Assembly (NCBI RefSeq): GCF_004193775.1
Contig: NC_041004.1
Span: 4,549,309 to 4,613,308 of the forward strand
Reading direction: 5' to 3'
DNA from: Glycine soja
Taxonomy: Eukaryota > Streptophyta > Magnoliopsida > Fabales > Fabaceae
DNA: 64,000 nucleotides
Shown here: piece after piece, positions 47,130-59,582 of the stretch
Layout of the letters: the number at the start of each line of letters is the position of its first letter
Position numbering within the stretch: position 1 is the stretch's first letter
Made by a program: the position numbers and the translations under genes
The notes under the pieces: generated by a model
Seen by the model: only the letters and a program-made list of their open reading frames with translations
Databases searched by the model: none
What the model was told of the DNA's origin: nothing

Positions 47130-50100
47130 TTGTTCTCCCAATGGTGGTTTCAATTTGCCTTGTTGGTGATCGAGTGGATTTCGATGATTTGGACCTCCAA
47201 TTTGTCAGCAACAAGGGTATTTGTCAATGGGGAAAGAGAGTTCAAGGGGAGTCTTTGCAACTTCTTGGTGGTGAGATTGAGACTCAGTAGCATCTATGAC
47301 TTTGAGAGGATTATTACACTTGTATTGGATATTTGATGTTGCATTTTCTCACCACTAGTGAGATTAAGTTTTCTTCCTCAATGATACATTTATTTTCATT
47401 CTTCCAGAGCAATAAAATCTCTCCCACCACAACAAAAAAAAGTGGTGTGTCTGCCTGCGACCAAGAAATGTTTGAGTCACTAAGGAGATAAAAGACAATT
47501 ATCGTACACCCTCATTACAACCAATCAAAAATAGATAGTGTTGGAGTCCAATTGCAAACAAGATCGGCTTATGGGGATTTTAATTAAACATGCCAAGTCC
47601 AATTGTCAAACTACAATATATTTTAATTTTAGGAAGATTAAAAATGTACAAAAAAAATTGTTGGGACAAAAATCAAACTTTTCCTATTTTATAAGGAAAA
47701 AAATATTTTAGTCAATATTTAAGTTTTTTTTAGATGTAGAGACAATTGAATTTAAGTTTAGTATTCAATTAAAAAAATTGTTAATTTTCATCTTCATAAA
47801 ATTAGAATCAATTGCATTTTTCTCCTCCAAGTATCACAATTATGTATTTTATTCCTTTGTTTAATTGTATCAATGTTAAACATTTAGGTATTGTGACAAT
47901 AATGAAGTCCCTCATTTAGTTTTTCCCACACTGAAATACACACAAGAACCATTAAGGCGGTTAAGCTTTTTATATTAATAATTATATGAAACTGAAATAT
48001 GTGGAAAACAAAAAAATACATGTGTTTATTATTATTATATAAATAATATAGAGTTGAATATACTTTTGATTCCTTTAATTTACTTTTTTTTGTTTTAATA
48101 ATTTTTTTATAAAAAAAAAGTACATGAAAATTCATTTGTTGTCCATGTTAATCCTTGTTGTAAAAAAATTGGTAAGGTAGCTAATGGTTGTTGACATAAG
48201 CAAATTCCAAATATGGTAATGCGAGTCAATCAATAGTGTTGCATCATCAAACATGCCACATTATTAAGGAGTTTAACTCATAAAATATTAATTTAGAGAG
48301 GCTAAAAATAAATAAAAATCAGAAAGAATAAATAAATATAGCTTATAGGACTAAAAAAAAAGTAAAACTTTTACAAGAATAAAAAAAATATTTAAGTCTT
48401 AAATTAAATATTAATATAAAATAAATGCACAAATATAAAATAAACTTATTTAAATAAAAACTTAAATATAGGCATTTGGGGTGGAAACTAGCTAAACTAG
48501 GGCTAAACTTTGGTAGGCCTAAATATGAATTATTTACTTATCATAGACCAATTTTTAAGGTTCCATTTTGCCTATTTGAAGACTTGACTAGTTTAAAATA
48601 TCACTTACATGGTCTTGCTTGTTTAAAAAATTGACCCTAACAAGTTATTTGACCTATTTTTAGTCCTATAGACCTTTAAGTAGTCTAATAGGCTAATCTT
48701 GACTTTTAAAATGGTAGCTTATGATAGGTTATAGGTTAGTCTTGGGCATTAAACCAATTAACTAAAAAAACCTTTATTTTCTTTATTTCATCCTCTTCTT
48801 GTCCAACTTCCACCAATTCCTTTTGAACTAAAAAGTTAAGAAAACCGCCAACCATCTTGGCTCTTAAAAAGATAATCAATGTCAACCGGTATTTGATGGA
48901 GCAGCTGGACCAAACACACTCCATCTAAGAAAGGGAACAAATTTCATACAAAATTTGCAAGGCAATTTCTCTTTGTCACCACCACTGCAACTCAATATTG
49001 TAATTCTATGAAATCTATCTTGGTGAGTGGTGTTTTGATATCACTATAGGGACATGTTGATTGTTGTGGTGTAGGCATGAATGGTGATCTAGTACTAAGT
49101 GTGAACGTGCGATAATGAGCATTATGGTCTTAGCCCTATAGATTTTGGGATAGCCATAAGTGATGGTGTGATGATGGTTTAATAATGACATCAAGAGTAT
49201 CATAAAACCCTTCAAATAGACCAAGCCACAAAAATGAGCTTTTTGGTCAGGTCTTTAAAATAGATTATCGGATTTTAAAAATTAGACTATAATAGAAAAA
49301 TACGTCATACTTAAATTCATAATTATGAACCATGCTAGGTTTAGGTTCATCAAATCCTAGTTCAACTTGATTTTTTTCACTCATAAGTTATGTTATTTTT
49401 TTGCTTTTAATCTTTATAAATTAAATTTTTTAAGTATATGTAAATTATATTTTTATTTTACTTTTAATCCTTGCTAACATGTATGATGATGTAGTTGACA
49501 TGACAACTTTATTGATATGGCATGACACTAATAATCTAACATTTTGATTAACACGGTACTTGATGACATCAACAATTAATCACGCCATCAATTTTTTTTT
49601 CTATGACAAAGACTAATAATGACCAATAAACCAATATTTTAGGGACATTTTTAAAAGAGAAAATTCAAGATCAAATAAAAAAAATTAGACAAATTATAAG
49701 GACCAAAGTATATTTAAGTCAATAATATAATATTATAAAATAAAATAAACAATAACTTATAATCTTTAATATTATATATTTTAGGTTATTTTTTCAGTAA
49801 ACAAAATATTGTATATTTTAATTATAATTTAATCACTTTGTTTAAAATGATTTTCTTCTATAAAGTTGTGTTGTTTAAATGTTTTCTTTTTCCTCTAAAT
49901 ACTTTGCAACTAAAATAAGATATGATTATCATTATAGTAATTTTGTTGCATTTCACATTTTCACACTAAAAAATTTGGTAAATAAAATTATACTTTTATA
50001 ACTAATATTGTGTAATAACCTTTTTAATTTTAGTATAACATTATTTCCAACATAATTATAAATCTATATAATTTCCAGTACATTTTTTTTATTGAATCGT

Positions 50101-51136
50101 GCATGGAGACTCATTTTGCAATACATTTTCTTTCGTTTTCTCTTATTCATGTCATAATGTAGGGAAACTTAACCATATTGTAATTCATAAAAGAAATATT
50201 TAAAGCAATTATTTAAAATAATCCACAAATGAAAAACACTGGTAATGCTAACAGCTCTCCACTACTATTTATATTTTTTAAATAAAAGCATTTATAAATT
50301 ATAAATCTAAGGTACAAATAGAAAATAAAAAATATATTACTTTTTCATAAAAATGGTATTACTTTAATAGTAAAATATTTTTAAACTCCTCCGACTAATA
50401 TCCAATCATACACTAAGACAATGCGGTACAAAAGTACTTCTCAATCCATATGTATTTATCCTTAAATATACGAATAAATGATTAAAAGATATATAACTCC
50501 ACAATTCATGACAGTTTTGCATAAATTAGATATTTTTTACTGAGCACAAATTAGATTTTAAAAATGTTTTCGAGAATTCGCAAGGTGACAAAAGACATCA
50601 ACAATATTTTTTAACATTTTCATCCTATAATTTCCAAATCGTTTTCAGAGCTTCACCTTCAGCCAACATCCACACACATCAACAGAAAATAAATTTTTTC
50701 TAGTAATGGGTAAAAATGTTCCTTAAAACTCTAGTATACTTAATAAACCAGAAACATCCAAATCAAAGAAGCAACGTGCATCATCACCATCATTATATAT
50801 ATATAATCACAGAAGTTTTAAAATTGACATTCAGTCAATTAACACAAACAAATTATTGAGCACTCCTTGGATACAACTACTATACTAGGAATTGCTTCAC
50901 TTTAATCAAAAACATGTCTTAGAATGGAGGCAAATATCTAAACCAACTTGAGTTCTTACACAACAAGATCAACTGCATAATATAAACAAACCTTTCTATT
51001 TCCTTACTCTTTCAAAAAGTTTATCAACATCATTGTTCTACACCTTAGATAATTACTTGTAAAAGTTGCTATGAGAACTCTTTTATTTACAGCAAAATGA
51101 TTTTTTCTTTTATAAATAAATTTACAACTCTCACGG
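47130..51136. other. AT-rich intergenic region
   Basis: About 4 kb between the Pack-MULE-like element and the kinase gene. The open frames are short and lack domains. The segment at about 48470-48740 has many AGGCCTAA/TAGGCTAAT-type motifs that suggest a decayed repeat. The last several hundred bases before 51137 probably include the kinase 3' UTR. Confidence 0.5.
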
Positions 51137-54100
51137 TTAGCTTTTGGTCCTCTTGGAAGAAAACAAGTGCCGAATAAACGAAAACTTTACCTTATTTCGG
51201 GTAGAAAAGTCAGTTATGGTACCGTTACTTGTTACAGCCTCAGGTTTGTTCTCAGGTTCTGGCTGCAACGAAGGGGATGGTTGTTGGAGTGTGAAGAGAA
51301 ACTCATTGAGTAAGCGAATAATCTGACTGAAGCTTGGTCTCATGTTAGGATCTTCAACCCAGCATGATTGTATGATAAAGGCAAGATCAGGAGAAATATC
51401 ATCAGGAAGGTTAGGCCTCTCTTGCTGCAATCTCAAATGTAAACCATGTTATGATTATCAACAAATCCAATACCATATGATTATAAAGAGAAATACAGAA
51501 AAAAAGAGGGTATTCTTTACATAAATACGGACAATGAAAGAACAAATTTTGATGACTTTGTGCCAAAATTTGGCTATTTTTTCCATCATGGTAATATCTT
51601 GTCAGAAGTTCCATTTTGGTAATTCTCGCCATAAACGATAAAACTTTAATCCTTCAACAACAGCGCATAAATGACAAGTTATAATGAGGCATAATCCACT
51701 ACAGCTATCCACGCATCACAATAGAGAAATCCATGGAAGCATTTCTAATTTGCATAAACGTGACAACTAGTCAATTGAAATGATGACCATGTTATGTCAA
51801 ATTTTTATACCTTAAATGCAGCAGCATAAGCAGCCTGTAAATTCGACATCCCTTCAAAAGGCATGCGGTTTGTAAGTAGCTCCCACAACACAATTCCAAA
51901 GCTATAGACATCAACCTTATTGTTGTAATGCTTTTTCTCACCTTGACGCAATGTCACGGTACTGTACAACTGTAAAAGCACAAGCTATCAAAAAAGCATA
52001 TTTACAATATAAATTACCTACATGTCAGTTTTAGAACTGGGCATAAGTGAACATTCTTTTTTTTTTTTTTATTGGCATAAGTGAACATTATTATATATAA
52101 AAAAAAGAAGCTCGGGGAGCCGAGCTCGTTACACAACTAGTGCAACTCACCCACCCAAATCCTCTACTAATTTTTCCTTAACCCCTCCATTTTCTCACTC
52201 CCTCTTCTTATGGCATGTTACTCTCCCTTACCGCCCTCTGAATCCCGAATCCTCTCATACACTGCCTCTGTGCCACTTTCATGATTCTGTTAGAATTTCA
52301 TCACTCCCATAACTAAATTCTGCCTCATACACCAACACGCTACTGCTGTTGGCATTAGCATAAAATAACTACTGAATTCTAGTTAGTTAGCCAACTGACA
52401 GCTCTACATAAAGTGTAACACACTACCAATGAATGGAATGATTCATTTTTTTGTGCCAAATCTCTCAATAGTTGGGCCTAACTTTGACTCTTTTGCTATA
52501 GACATTTGTAACAGGCCTATGACACAGGAATCCATAATACATCTCATAATGGACCAAATCACAAAAGTAAAGACTACCATATGGTTAATGGAACAAATAA
52601 CTTCATTCCAACTTGAAACTAATCAGCCACCCTGAAGGTTCCTAAGTATGTACTAACAGCAGAAATCACAGGACATTATATTGCAATTTGATAACTGTAT
52701 TTTTTATGGCTAGAGAAATTATTGAACTTACTTGAAAATTGTATTAAGAGCTCATTCCTTAAAAGAAATTTAAAAGAAATGAGTTGGTAACAGTGGAATG
52801 GACTTGCTCAACTAAATAAATGAAACAACCATAATCACACTACTGATTACTGTCAACATCCCCTTCGATGCAATGTAGTGTTAATATAATTCAGGAAGAA
52901 TTACATGGATTCTTTCAGATAAAGACTGATAAATTGCTCAGTCTATCTTTCTGGAAAACCCCAACAAATCTAAACTCAAATGCTGCTTGTGTATGTCATT
53001 GCCAGTTTCTAGTGTACTGCATATTAGTTCAGGTCTCTGCAACCTAATGAGTGGTGATTTAAAGTGAGACTGCCAATCATCGGTCTTATATCACATTAGT
53101 ACAATAAGTTATCATTTTACACTAATAGTGATGATGAGGTAAGATAATAAGCACCAAATAAATAAAGCTGTATTTGACCCTTCAGTGAAAGTTCTTGGAT
53201 AATTGTCAGTGGAATGATAAAATCATGTTCATATAGCACAACACACCTCAGGTGCCATCCAACGGTAAGTTCCAGTCTCTGCCGTCATCATTTCAGTCAC
53301 AGATTCTTCTCTTGCCAGACCAAAATCAGCAAGTTTAACTGACTTCTGGTTTTCTGTGAGAAGCAGATTGTCTACATGGTAACAATTTGAAAAGAATTGT
53401 TCAAGTGAATCAGACTATTAATAGTAGAAATCATCAGTATAGACATATATATCAAACTTAAAACATTAATGTCAAAAGCTATTATGATAACTGTCATATA
53501 GAGCAAAAGCTCCAACCAAAAAATACAAGGTAATGTATGTATTTTCGCAATAAGTTAACAATTTCCTTTCCTTTTCATGATTTACAGAGACGATAGTAAA
53601 CAAGTTTCACAAAAAGTTAGAATCTTTGAAGGAAATTTGGCTTTAGAAAAAGCATTACAGGACAAAAGCAGCAACCAGATAATATATTGGGCATACTGCC
53701 ACAGTGCCACCACTATAAGAAATAACAATTCAGGTACCAATTTTCCTAAAGCACATCCGAATTTTTAAATAAGAGGAATTTTCTTTCGTTCCTGCAATAA
53801 CAAATATGACTAACTTTCAAGTACCAAGACTAACAATTTAAAATATTGCTTCATTATATGAACAGATCTATAGACACAAGGAGAAAAAATAACTCCAGGA
53901 CAAAGTTCAAGATGCCCTCCAGTATTGAATAGAAAGACCAACATATAGAAGAGCATTATAATTGAAGGACCCCAAATCCATGGAATCCATAATAAAACAA
54001 CAAACATAAAAATAAAACTTAGCCATTACAGATAATGAGTTATATACAACAAACATTAAGCTGATGGAAAATATTACTAATGCACTACACACACATAAAA

Positions 54101-55522
54101 GGTACCGACCAGGTTTCAGATCTCTATGTATGATCCCATTGGCATGTAACCAATCCATGGCTCGAGCAACATCAAGGGAAAACTTTATAGCCACATAAGG
54201 GTCCAATTGCTTAGGGCGTATGGTGGTTAGATATTTTCGCAGGGACAACCCAGGTAACATCTCTGTAACAATCACCATGAGAGGAGCCTTACAAGCTCCA
54301 ATAAACTGCAAAAATAAATTAATGAATACATAAATGCTTTATCTTCAGTAAGAGGCATTCATTAGTCCTATAGTAGCATAAATGTCCAAATACCATAACA
54401 TTTATACTTCAAACTATACTATAGTAATGGTACAGACACAGATAATAAGGCAATTGCAGACATATCCCAAAGAAAGCCTCTCTACTCACCTTCACCAGAT
54501 TCTCATGGTGGACACGAGACATCATATTAACTTCCCGAGCAAAACGATTCTCAAGGGCAACTTTTTCTTCCAACGTACCCCCACGATGCAGAACTTTAAT
54601 CGCAACAATCCGATCTCTATACCTGGAAAATTATTAACCTACAACTACATAAACCAGGACTCCAGCTGCCAGCAAACCACTTGGGGTATATACAAAATTA
54701 TACAATTGAATCAACGATTCCAATGACTCCATAACAATATTGTCTTTTAAACAGTAACCACAAATAATGACCTCATTGGACCAAAAGTCAAATTAAGAGT
54801 TAAAAGTTGAAATTTATAAGTAAAATCTCCATATTTATTTGGAACTTAATGTGTTTTTGGAAACCCAATACAAAACCAGAAATCATGTCACGGATGCTAT
54901 AACTACTTGTTTCTCATTAGACATGAAAAACCACATCAACCACTCTTAGATGAGTAAAACCATAGCAAAAACTGACATCGCAGATGTTATCCACAAAGTG
55001 AGTGCAATAATTCCAGTAGATATTGTCATACAGTTATGACTAAGAGTTAGCTGAGCTGATTGCATACACAATTGTGAAAAGCTTTCTTCCATTATAGATA
55101 CAGTGATGGTTTTCACTGAAAACCATACACAATTCTCACACTACTACTGGGCTTTACATGCAAGAAAAATAAACATCTTTAACTGGTTTTCTGACCAAAC
55201 TCTTCACATGAATTCACAAACTCAAAATAATAAATAAATAAATAAAATAATATAAAAAATTGAAAAATTTAAGGCAGGCAATACATTCAAGGCTTTGCCA
55301 CACTGACCTTCCTTCATAAACCCTCCCATGAGCTCCCTCTCCAATTTTTGACCCAATAAACAACAGTTTGGGGTCAATCAGAAGATTCTCATCAATTGTT
55401 AGCAGCTCCTCTTCTATTGAACCATTGTTGTGACTCACTGATTTTGAATCCAATCCCACAGTAGTACTGTTCTCATATTCCTTCTCTTCTCCCTTCCCTT
55501 TGTTCCTTTCTCTGTAACTCAT
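51137..55522 (-). CDS. Raf-like (group C MAPKKK-type) protein kinase
   Basis: Six coding exons: 55522-55308, 54622-54490, 54305-54110, 53371-53247, 51969-51811, 51424-51137. All introns are GT-AG, giving 371 residues. A short N-terminal region precedes a complete kinase domain. It has the glycine loop [12 protein letters not shown] (residues about 59-70), the ATP-binding Lys in VAIKVL (about 82), HRDLKPDN, DFG (about 197-199), the activation-loop [13 protein letters not shown], and [22 protein letters not shown] predicts Ser/Thr specificity. The pattern fits plant Raf-like kinases, which phosphorylate downstream kinases in stress and hormone signalling; the substrate is unknown. The C-terminal tail is Pro/Ser-rich and ends in basic residues (FSSKRTKS). 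A 5' UTR intron is likely (55928-55524). Confidence 0.93.
52040..52089 (+). repeat. 16-bp direct repeat flanking a T-rich spacer in kinase intron 4
   Basis: GGCATAAGTGAACATT occurs at 52040-52055 and 52074-52089, separated by CTTTTTTTTTTTTTTATT-like sequence. This looks like a target duplication around a nearly empty T-rich insert, or a 34-bp tandem duplication. Confidence 0.8.
52138..52630. other. Possible copia LTR fragment in kinase intron 4
   Basis: This part of the 1277-bp intron has an AGTTAGTTAGCCAACTGACA block followed by a CACTACCAATGAATGGAATG block. That order recalls some copia LTRs (U3 and R region). No matching second LTR, coding region or target duplication was seen, so this is only a suggestion. 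Confidence 0.3.
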
Positions 55523-55523
55523 G

Positions 55524-55928
55524 CTGCAAACCTTAAACTATAACCAAGTCCCTCATTACAATACCTACCTAGAATTAGGAGAAAAAAAACTCTTTAAATC
55601 CAACAACAAACCCACCTCCCCTGAATCTTCCTTCCAACGTAAACAACACCTCCAAAGTAAAAGGAAAAAAATATATATATATAAACAAAATTTTCTTCTA
55701 ATAACATCTAACAAACACCTTCATCCAAAATCAATCATGCACTGCCACCCCATCTTCAAAAAACATTAAAAACCAAATCTTTTTTCATATATTGTGCTCA
55801 CCCATGTAGCATGTTCCCCTCTTTCAAACCTTTGCTTCACTGAGAAGCTGGCCACCGTTTGAAGTTCATCCAAAGAAACCCATCAAACAAAAATTAGAAA
55901 AAAGAAAGAAAGAAAGTAAGTAACTTAC
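55524..55928 (-). other. Likely 5' UTR intron of the kinase gene
   Basis: On the minus strand a good donor (TTGTAAGT, exon ending at 55929) and a good acceptor (GGTTTGCAG, ending at 55524) bracket 405 bases, leaving one base before the ATG at 55522. 5' UTR introns are frequent in plant kinases and often raise expression. There is no transcript evidence. Confidence 0.55.
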
Positions 55929-57561
55929 AACAGACGCAAACAAAATTTCCTGAGAAAATTGACACGCACACCCCAACAAAATCGCCTCCAAGTTTATGTT
56001 TTTAAAACTCTATTCAAACATCCCAAGTCACCAAAAACAGCATAATAAAGAAAAAGTAGAAATTTTTATATAGTTCACTTTCTCTCTCTAAAACGGGGTC
56101 GTTTACGTTTTCGTTTTTCACTTTCTCGCTCTATCTACCCCCCAAGTTGGAACTAGGAAGAGGACATGTTCCTTCTTTCTTCCGACGAGAGAGGGTACTT
56201 CAAACTTCGAAGTGTATCCGAAAATGTGCAAGTGTTCGGTGACGGGTGATGATGTTTTCAGAAAGCGGAAAAAAACAAAAACGCGAAATGAAAATGTGAT
56301 TAAACAATGAGGCATCATCGTATGACAAAAAAACACGTGGACATGGGAAAGTGACGTTGCCGATTTGGACGCTGTTGGTGGAGTCAGACATCACCGTTCC
56401 GCCGGCTCGGCTTGGCTTACACGGCTCCGAGTTTCTTATCCATAATATTTTGCCACGTGCATTGAATAAAATTATTATTTCAGAGTTCTAGAAACTTGAA
56501 GCACAATTTTTTTTTACGTCTGTGCATTGATAAAAAAAAAATATTTATCGTATAAGTTTAGGAGAACTAATAAAAAATTATGGAGAGTGTAATTTTCTTT
56601 CTTCTAATAAAAATATTTGTATTTTTAATTGTTTAATCAATAATTTTATTTTTTATCTCTCATTATAATTATTGTTGTTATAGGTTATTTTGTACAAATC
56701 AATAAAAATTAACCAAATGTTAATTAGTGTTCTTAACATATTGGCTAAAAAATTAAACTAAGATTTTTATATTAAGATGTACAAAATTAAATTGTTCATG
56801 ATTTTTTTGAAGTTCTCTTATGTTGTCCAGAATAAATATTATTGTCTTTTAGTTCCTTAATTAACCCACTATTTAAGGAGGCACTAGTTAGTTAGTAAGA
56901 CCTTAAAAACTATTACTTACTTCTCGTATCTTTTAGAAAACTAAAAGGAGTAAGATTTTTATTAAACTATACAAAATTGTGTTATCATGAATTTTTTTTT
57001 TACGTTGTATCCTTAGAGCATTATTTTAAAAAAATAAAAAAAATATTGTGAATATCATATGAGAGCGTAAAATAAGTTATGAACAACACAAATTTGTACT
57101 AAATAATTCACAATAAAAAAATTTATTCTTTTAATTTATTAACTAACGTCCTAAAATACTAATTATCCTTAATATTAGTATAAGAGATATAATTGGAAAT
57201 AATAATTAATATTTCATTAAAAACTAAAACAACAATGATTTTGTAATTTTTTTATATAAAAATTATAATGAGATGGAATGAGGGAGTAATAATTATTGGT
57301 CTCGACGTTATATTTTTTGAGTGGAAATACCATTTAATTTTTTCAAATTAGTTATTATCAAATCAATAAAAAAATAACAATCTTTTGGTACATTTTTTTA
57401 CATGGATGGTAAAGTCATTTGATTGCAAATATAAGTATTTATAATATTAAAAATAGATTAGAAAGAGAAAATATATTTAAAAAGAAATAAGTAACACTCA
57501 AATATTTTTTTTAAAAAAAATAGCAAATTAACTATTTTTACAATGAAGATTATAAAGAATA
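55929..57561. other. Promoter side of the kinase gene and AT-rich intergenic DNA
   Basis: The stretch 56050-56420 is less AT-rich and likely holds the kinase promoter. CACGTG (56332-56337) and CACGTG-like sequence near 56454 are G-box-type motifs. An ORF on the minus strand in this part has no domain. The rest is AT-rich without a gene. Confidence 0.45.
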
Positions 57562-57833
57562 CTTCCTTCCGTCTTGACTGTAAGAAAAAAAATTATATTT
57601 CATATTTATTAAAAAAATTGATAAATTTTATTAAATTGTGTCATTTTAAATTAAATATATAATAGACATTTTTCCTAAATCATTATTTATTAAAACTTGA
57701 TATTAAGTATAAAAAAATATTTTATTTTATTAAATGAAAAATATTTTAGCGAGAGATACAAGTATAGAGATTTGTTTATATTTGACACAAAAATAAGAGA
57801 CTTTTATTACTTATATTCATGACAGCGGAGTAG
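57562..57833. mobile_element. Stowaway-like MITE 2
   Basis: The left end is CTTCCTTCCGTCTTGACTGT; the right end, reverse-complemented, is CTACTCCGCTGTCATGAATA, with TATAAG/TGTAAG following. TA flanks both ends (57560-57561 and 57834-57835). About 272 bp, non-coding. The right edge could instead be 57830. Confidence 0.65.
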
Positions 57834-57924
57834 TATAATTATTTCAAAATAAAAGAATATATTATTGTTTTCACAATGAATTATGTTAAAAAGGGATACA
57901 ATATTTTGTCAAAAAATAAAATAA

Positions 57925-58298
57925 AAGTTTAATTGTTGATTTGATTTTTATAATTTCATTATTTGTATCTTTTAGTCTTTATAATTTTAAAGTGATTTTT
58001 TTAGTCTTTATAGTTTATATTTTAATTCTCTTAATAGTCTATATAGTTTGAAAGTGGTTTTTTTAGTCTTATAATTTATATTTTAATTCTCTTTTAGTCC
58101 CTATAATTTGAAAGTGGTTTTTTTAGTTCACATATTTTATATTTTAATTCTTTTTCAATCTTTACCATCAAAATATGATTAATATTATCAATTATAATTA
58201 ACTACAAAAAATATTAATAAGTAATTCGTAATTAATCTATCGCAAGATAATTTGTAGTAAAAAAAATAGTTGATAATTTATAATTAATTTGTAGCTAA

Positions 58299-58339
<41 letters not shown>

Positions 58340-58571
58340 AGTAAGAATTAAAAGATAATTAAAATACAAATGATATAGACTAAAAAAATCACTTTCAAAC
58401 TATAGAGACTAAAAGAAAATTAAAATCATGACTAAAAATATCACTTTTAAATTATAGGGATTAAAAGAGAATCAAAAGGTAAACTATAAGGACTAAAAAA
58501 CCATTTTCAAATTATAAGAACTAAAAGGTATGAATCGTGAAATTATATGAATCAAATGAGTAATTTAACCT
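57925..58571. mobile_element. Large foldback element with tandem repeats in both arms
   Basis: The left arm (to about 58160) and right arm (from about 58340) are inverted copies. Each contains three units of about 62 bases built on TTTAGTCTTTATA, TTTGAAAGTGGTTTTTTTAG and TATATTTTAATTCT. The centre holds an (AT)n tract of about 35 bases (58301-58336). The flanks carry AAAATAAAATA (57913-57923 and 58572-58582), a possible target duplication. Ends of the GGTTAAATTACTCATTTGAT type are common on small Mutator-like elements in legumes. RNA from this locus would fold into a long hairpin. Confidence 0.8.
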
Positions 58572-59310
58572 AAAATAAAATACATAATTAATACTTAAAT
58601 GGACATTTGTTTCACGTAATTATATTGTATTAGAAGGAATCATATTTTTAAGAATCATTTGATTGCAAATATAAATATTTATAATCTTAAAAATAGATTA
58701 GAAAAGGAAAAAATATTTAAAAAGAAATAAATAATACTCGAGTATTTTTTTTAAAAAATTAATTATTTTTACAATGAATATCATAAAAATAGTATTTTTG
58801 TCTCAAAGGAGAAAAATGTTATTATTTTCAAAATAAATAGTACTATAAAAAGGAAATAAATTATTTTGTCAAAAATAAAATAAAATAGGAATATCACATT
58901 CTCATGTTTATTAAGAGAGTAATTTTCAATATTTCCAATAGGAATATCACATTCTCATGTCTCTCCATGAGAATAAAATTATAGAAAACATAATAAAAAG
59001 GAATCAACCAATACTTATTGGGTCAAGTTCTCAAATAAATATTATTTTATGTGAGATGAAAAGTACATAACAATTGAATTAGTGACTATATCAAAATGAT
59101 CATTTCTAAATGCACGGTTCATTTTCATATCACTTTCAATTGTTTTCTTTCTGTTCAATTCAATGAACTACAAACCAAAACACATGTTTAACGTACTCTT
59201 TTCCGAAGAAAAGTACATGGTTTACTTCATTAATAATTTTTTTACTTGTGTAATGGGTTTCAACAAGGTAAAGTCCACAAACATAGTTTTCAATTTCACA
59301 AGTATATTTA

Positions 59311-59579
59311 GGGGTATGTTTGGATAAGCTTATTTAAAAGTACTTTTAAAGAAGAAAATAAAAAGAAAAAAAATGAGATGAACTTTATCATAAATAAAAA
59401 TAAGTTCTTCATGAATTAATTTTTAAAAATTCATCAATATGGTTTCTCTAGAAGATGAGATGATATCTATAAATTAATTAATGAAAAATTCATTTTAACT
59501 AATAAAAAAGTTTATTTAATTTTTTTTTATTTTCTTTTTCTAAAAGTGCTACTAGAAAAATTTACACCTAAATAAGCCC
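59311..59579. mobile_element. Tourist-like MITE (PIF/Harbinger type)
   Basis: A 269-bp insertion flanked by TTA (59308-59310 and 59580-59582), the target duplication of this superfamily. The left end is GGGGTATGTTTGGATAAGCT; the right end, reverse-complemented, is GGGCTTATTTAGGTGTAAAT. The arms stay similar inward through an AAGTACTTTTA/AGCACTTTTAG block and AGAAAATAAAAA. Confidence 0.7.
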
Positions 59580-59582
59580 TTA

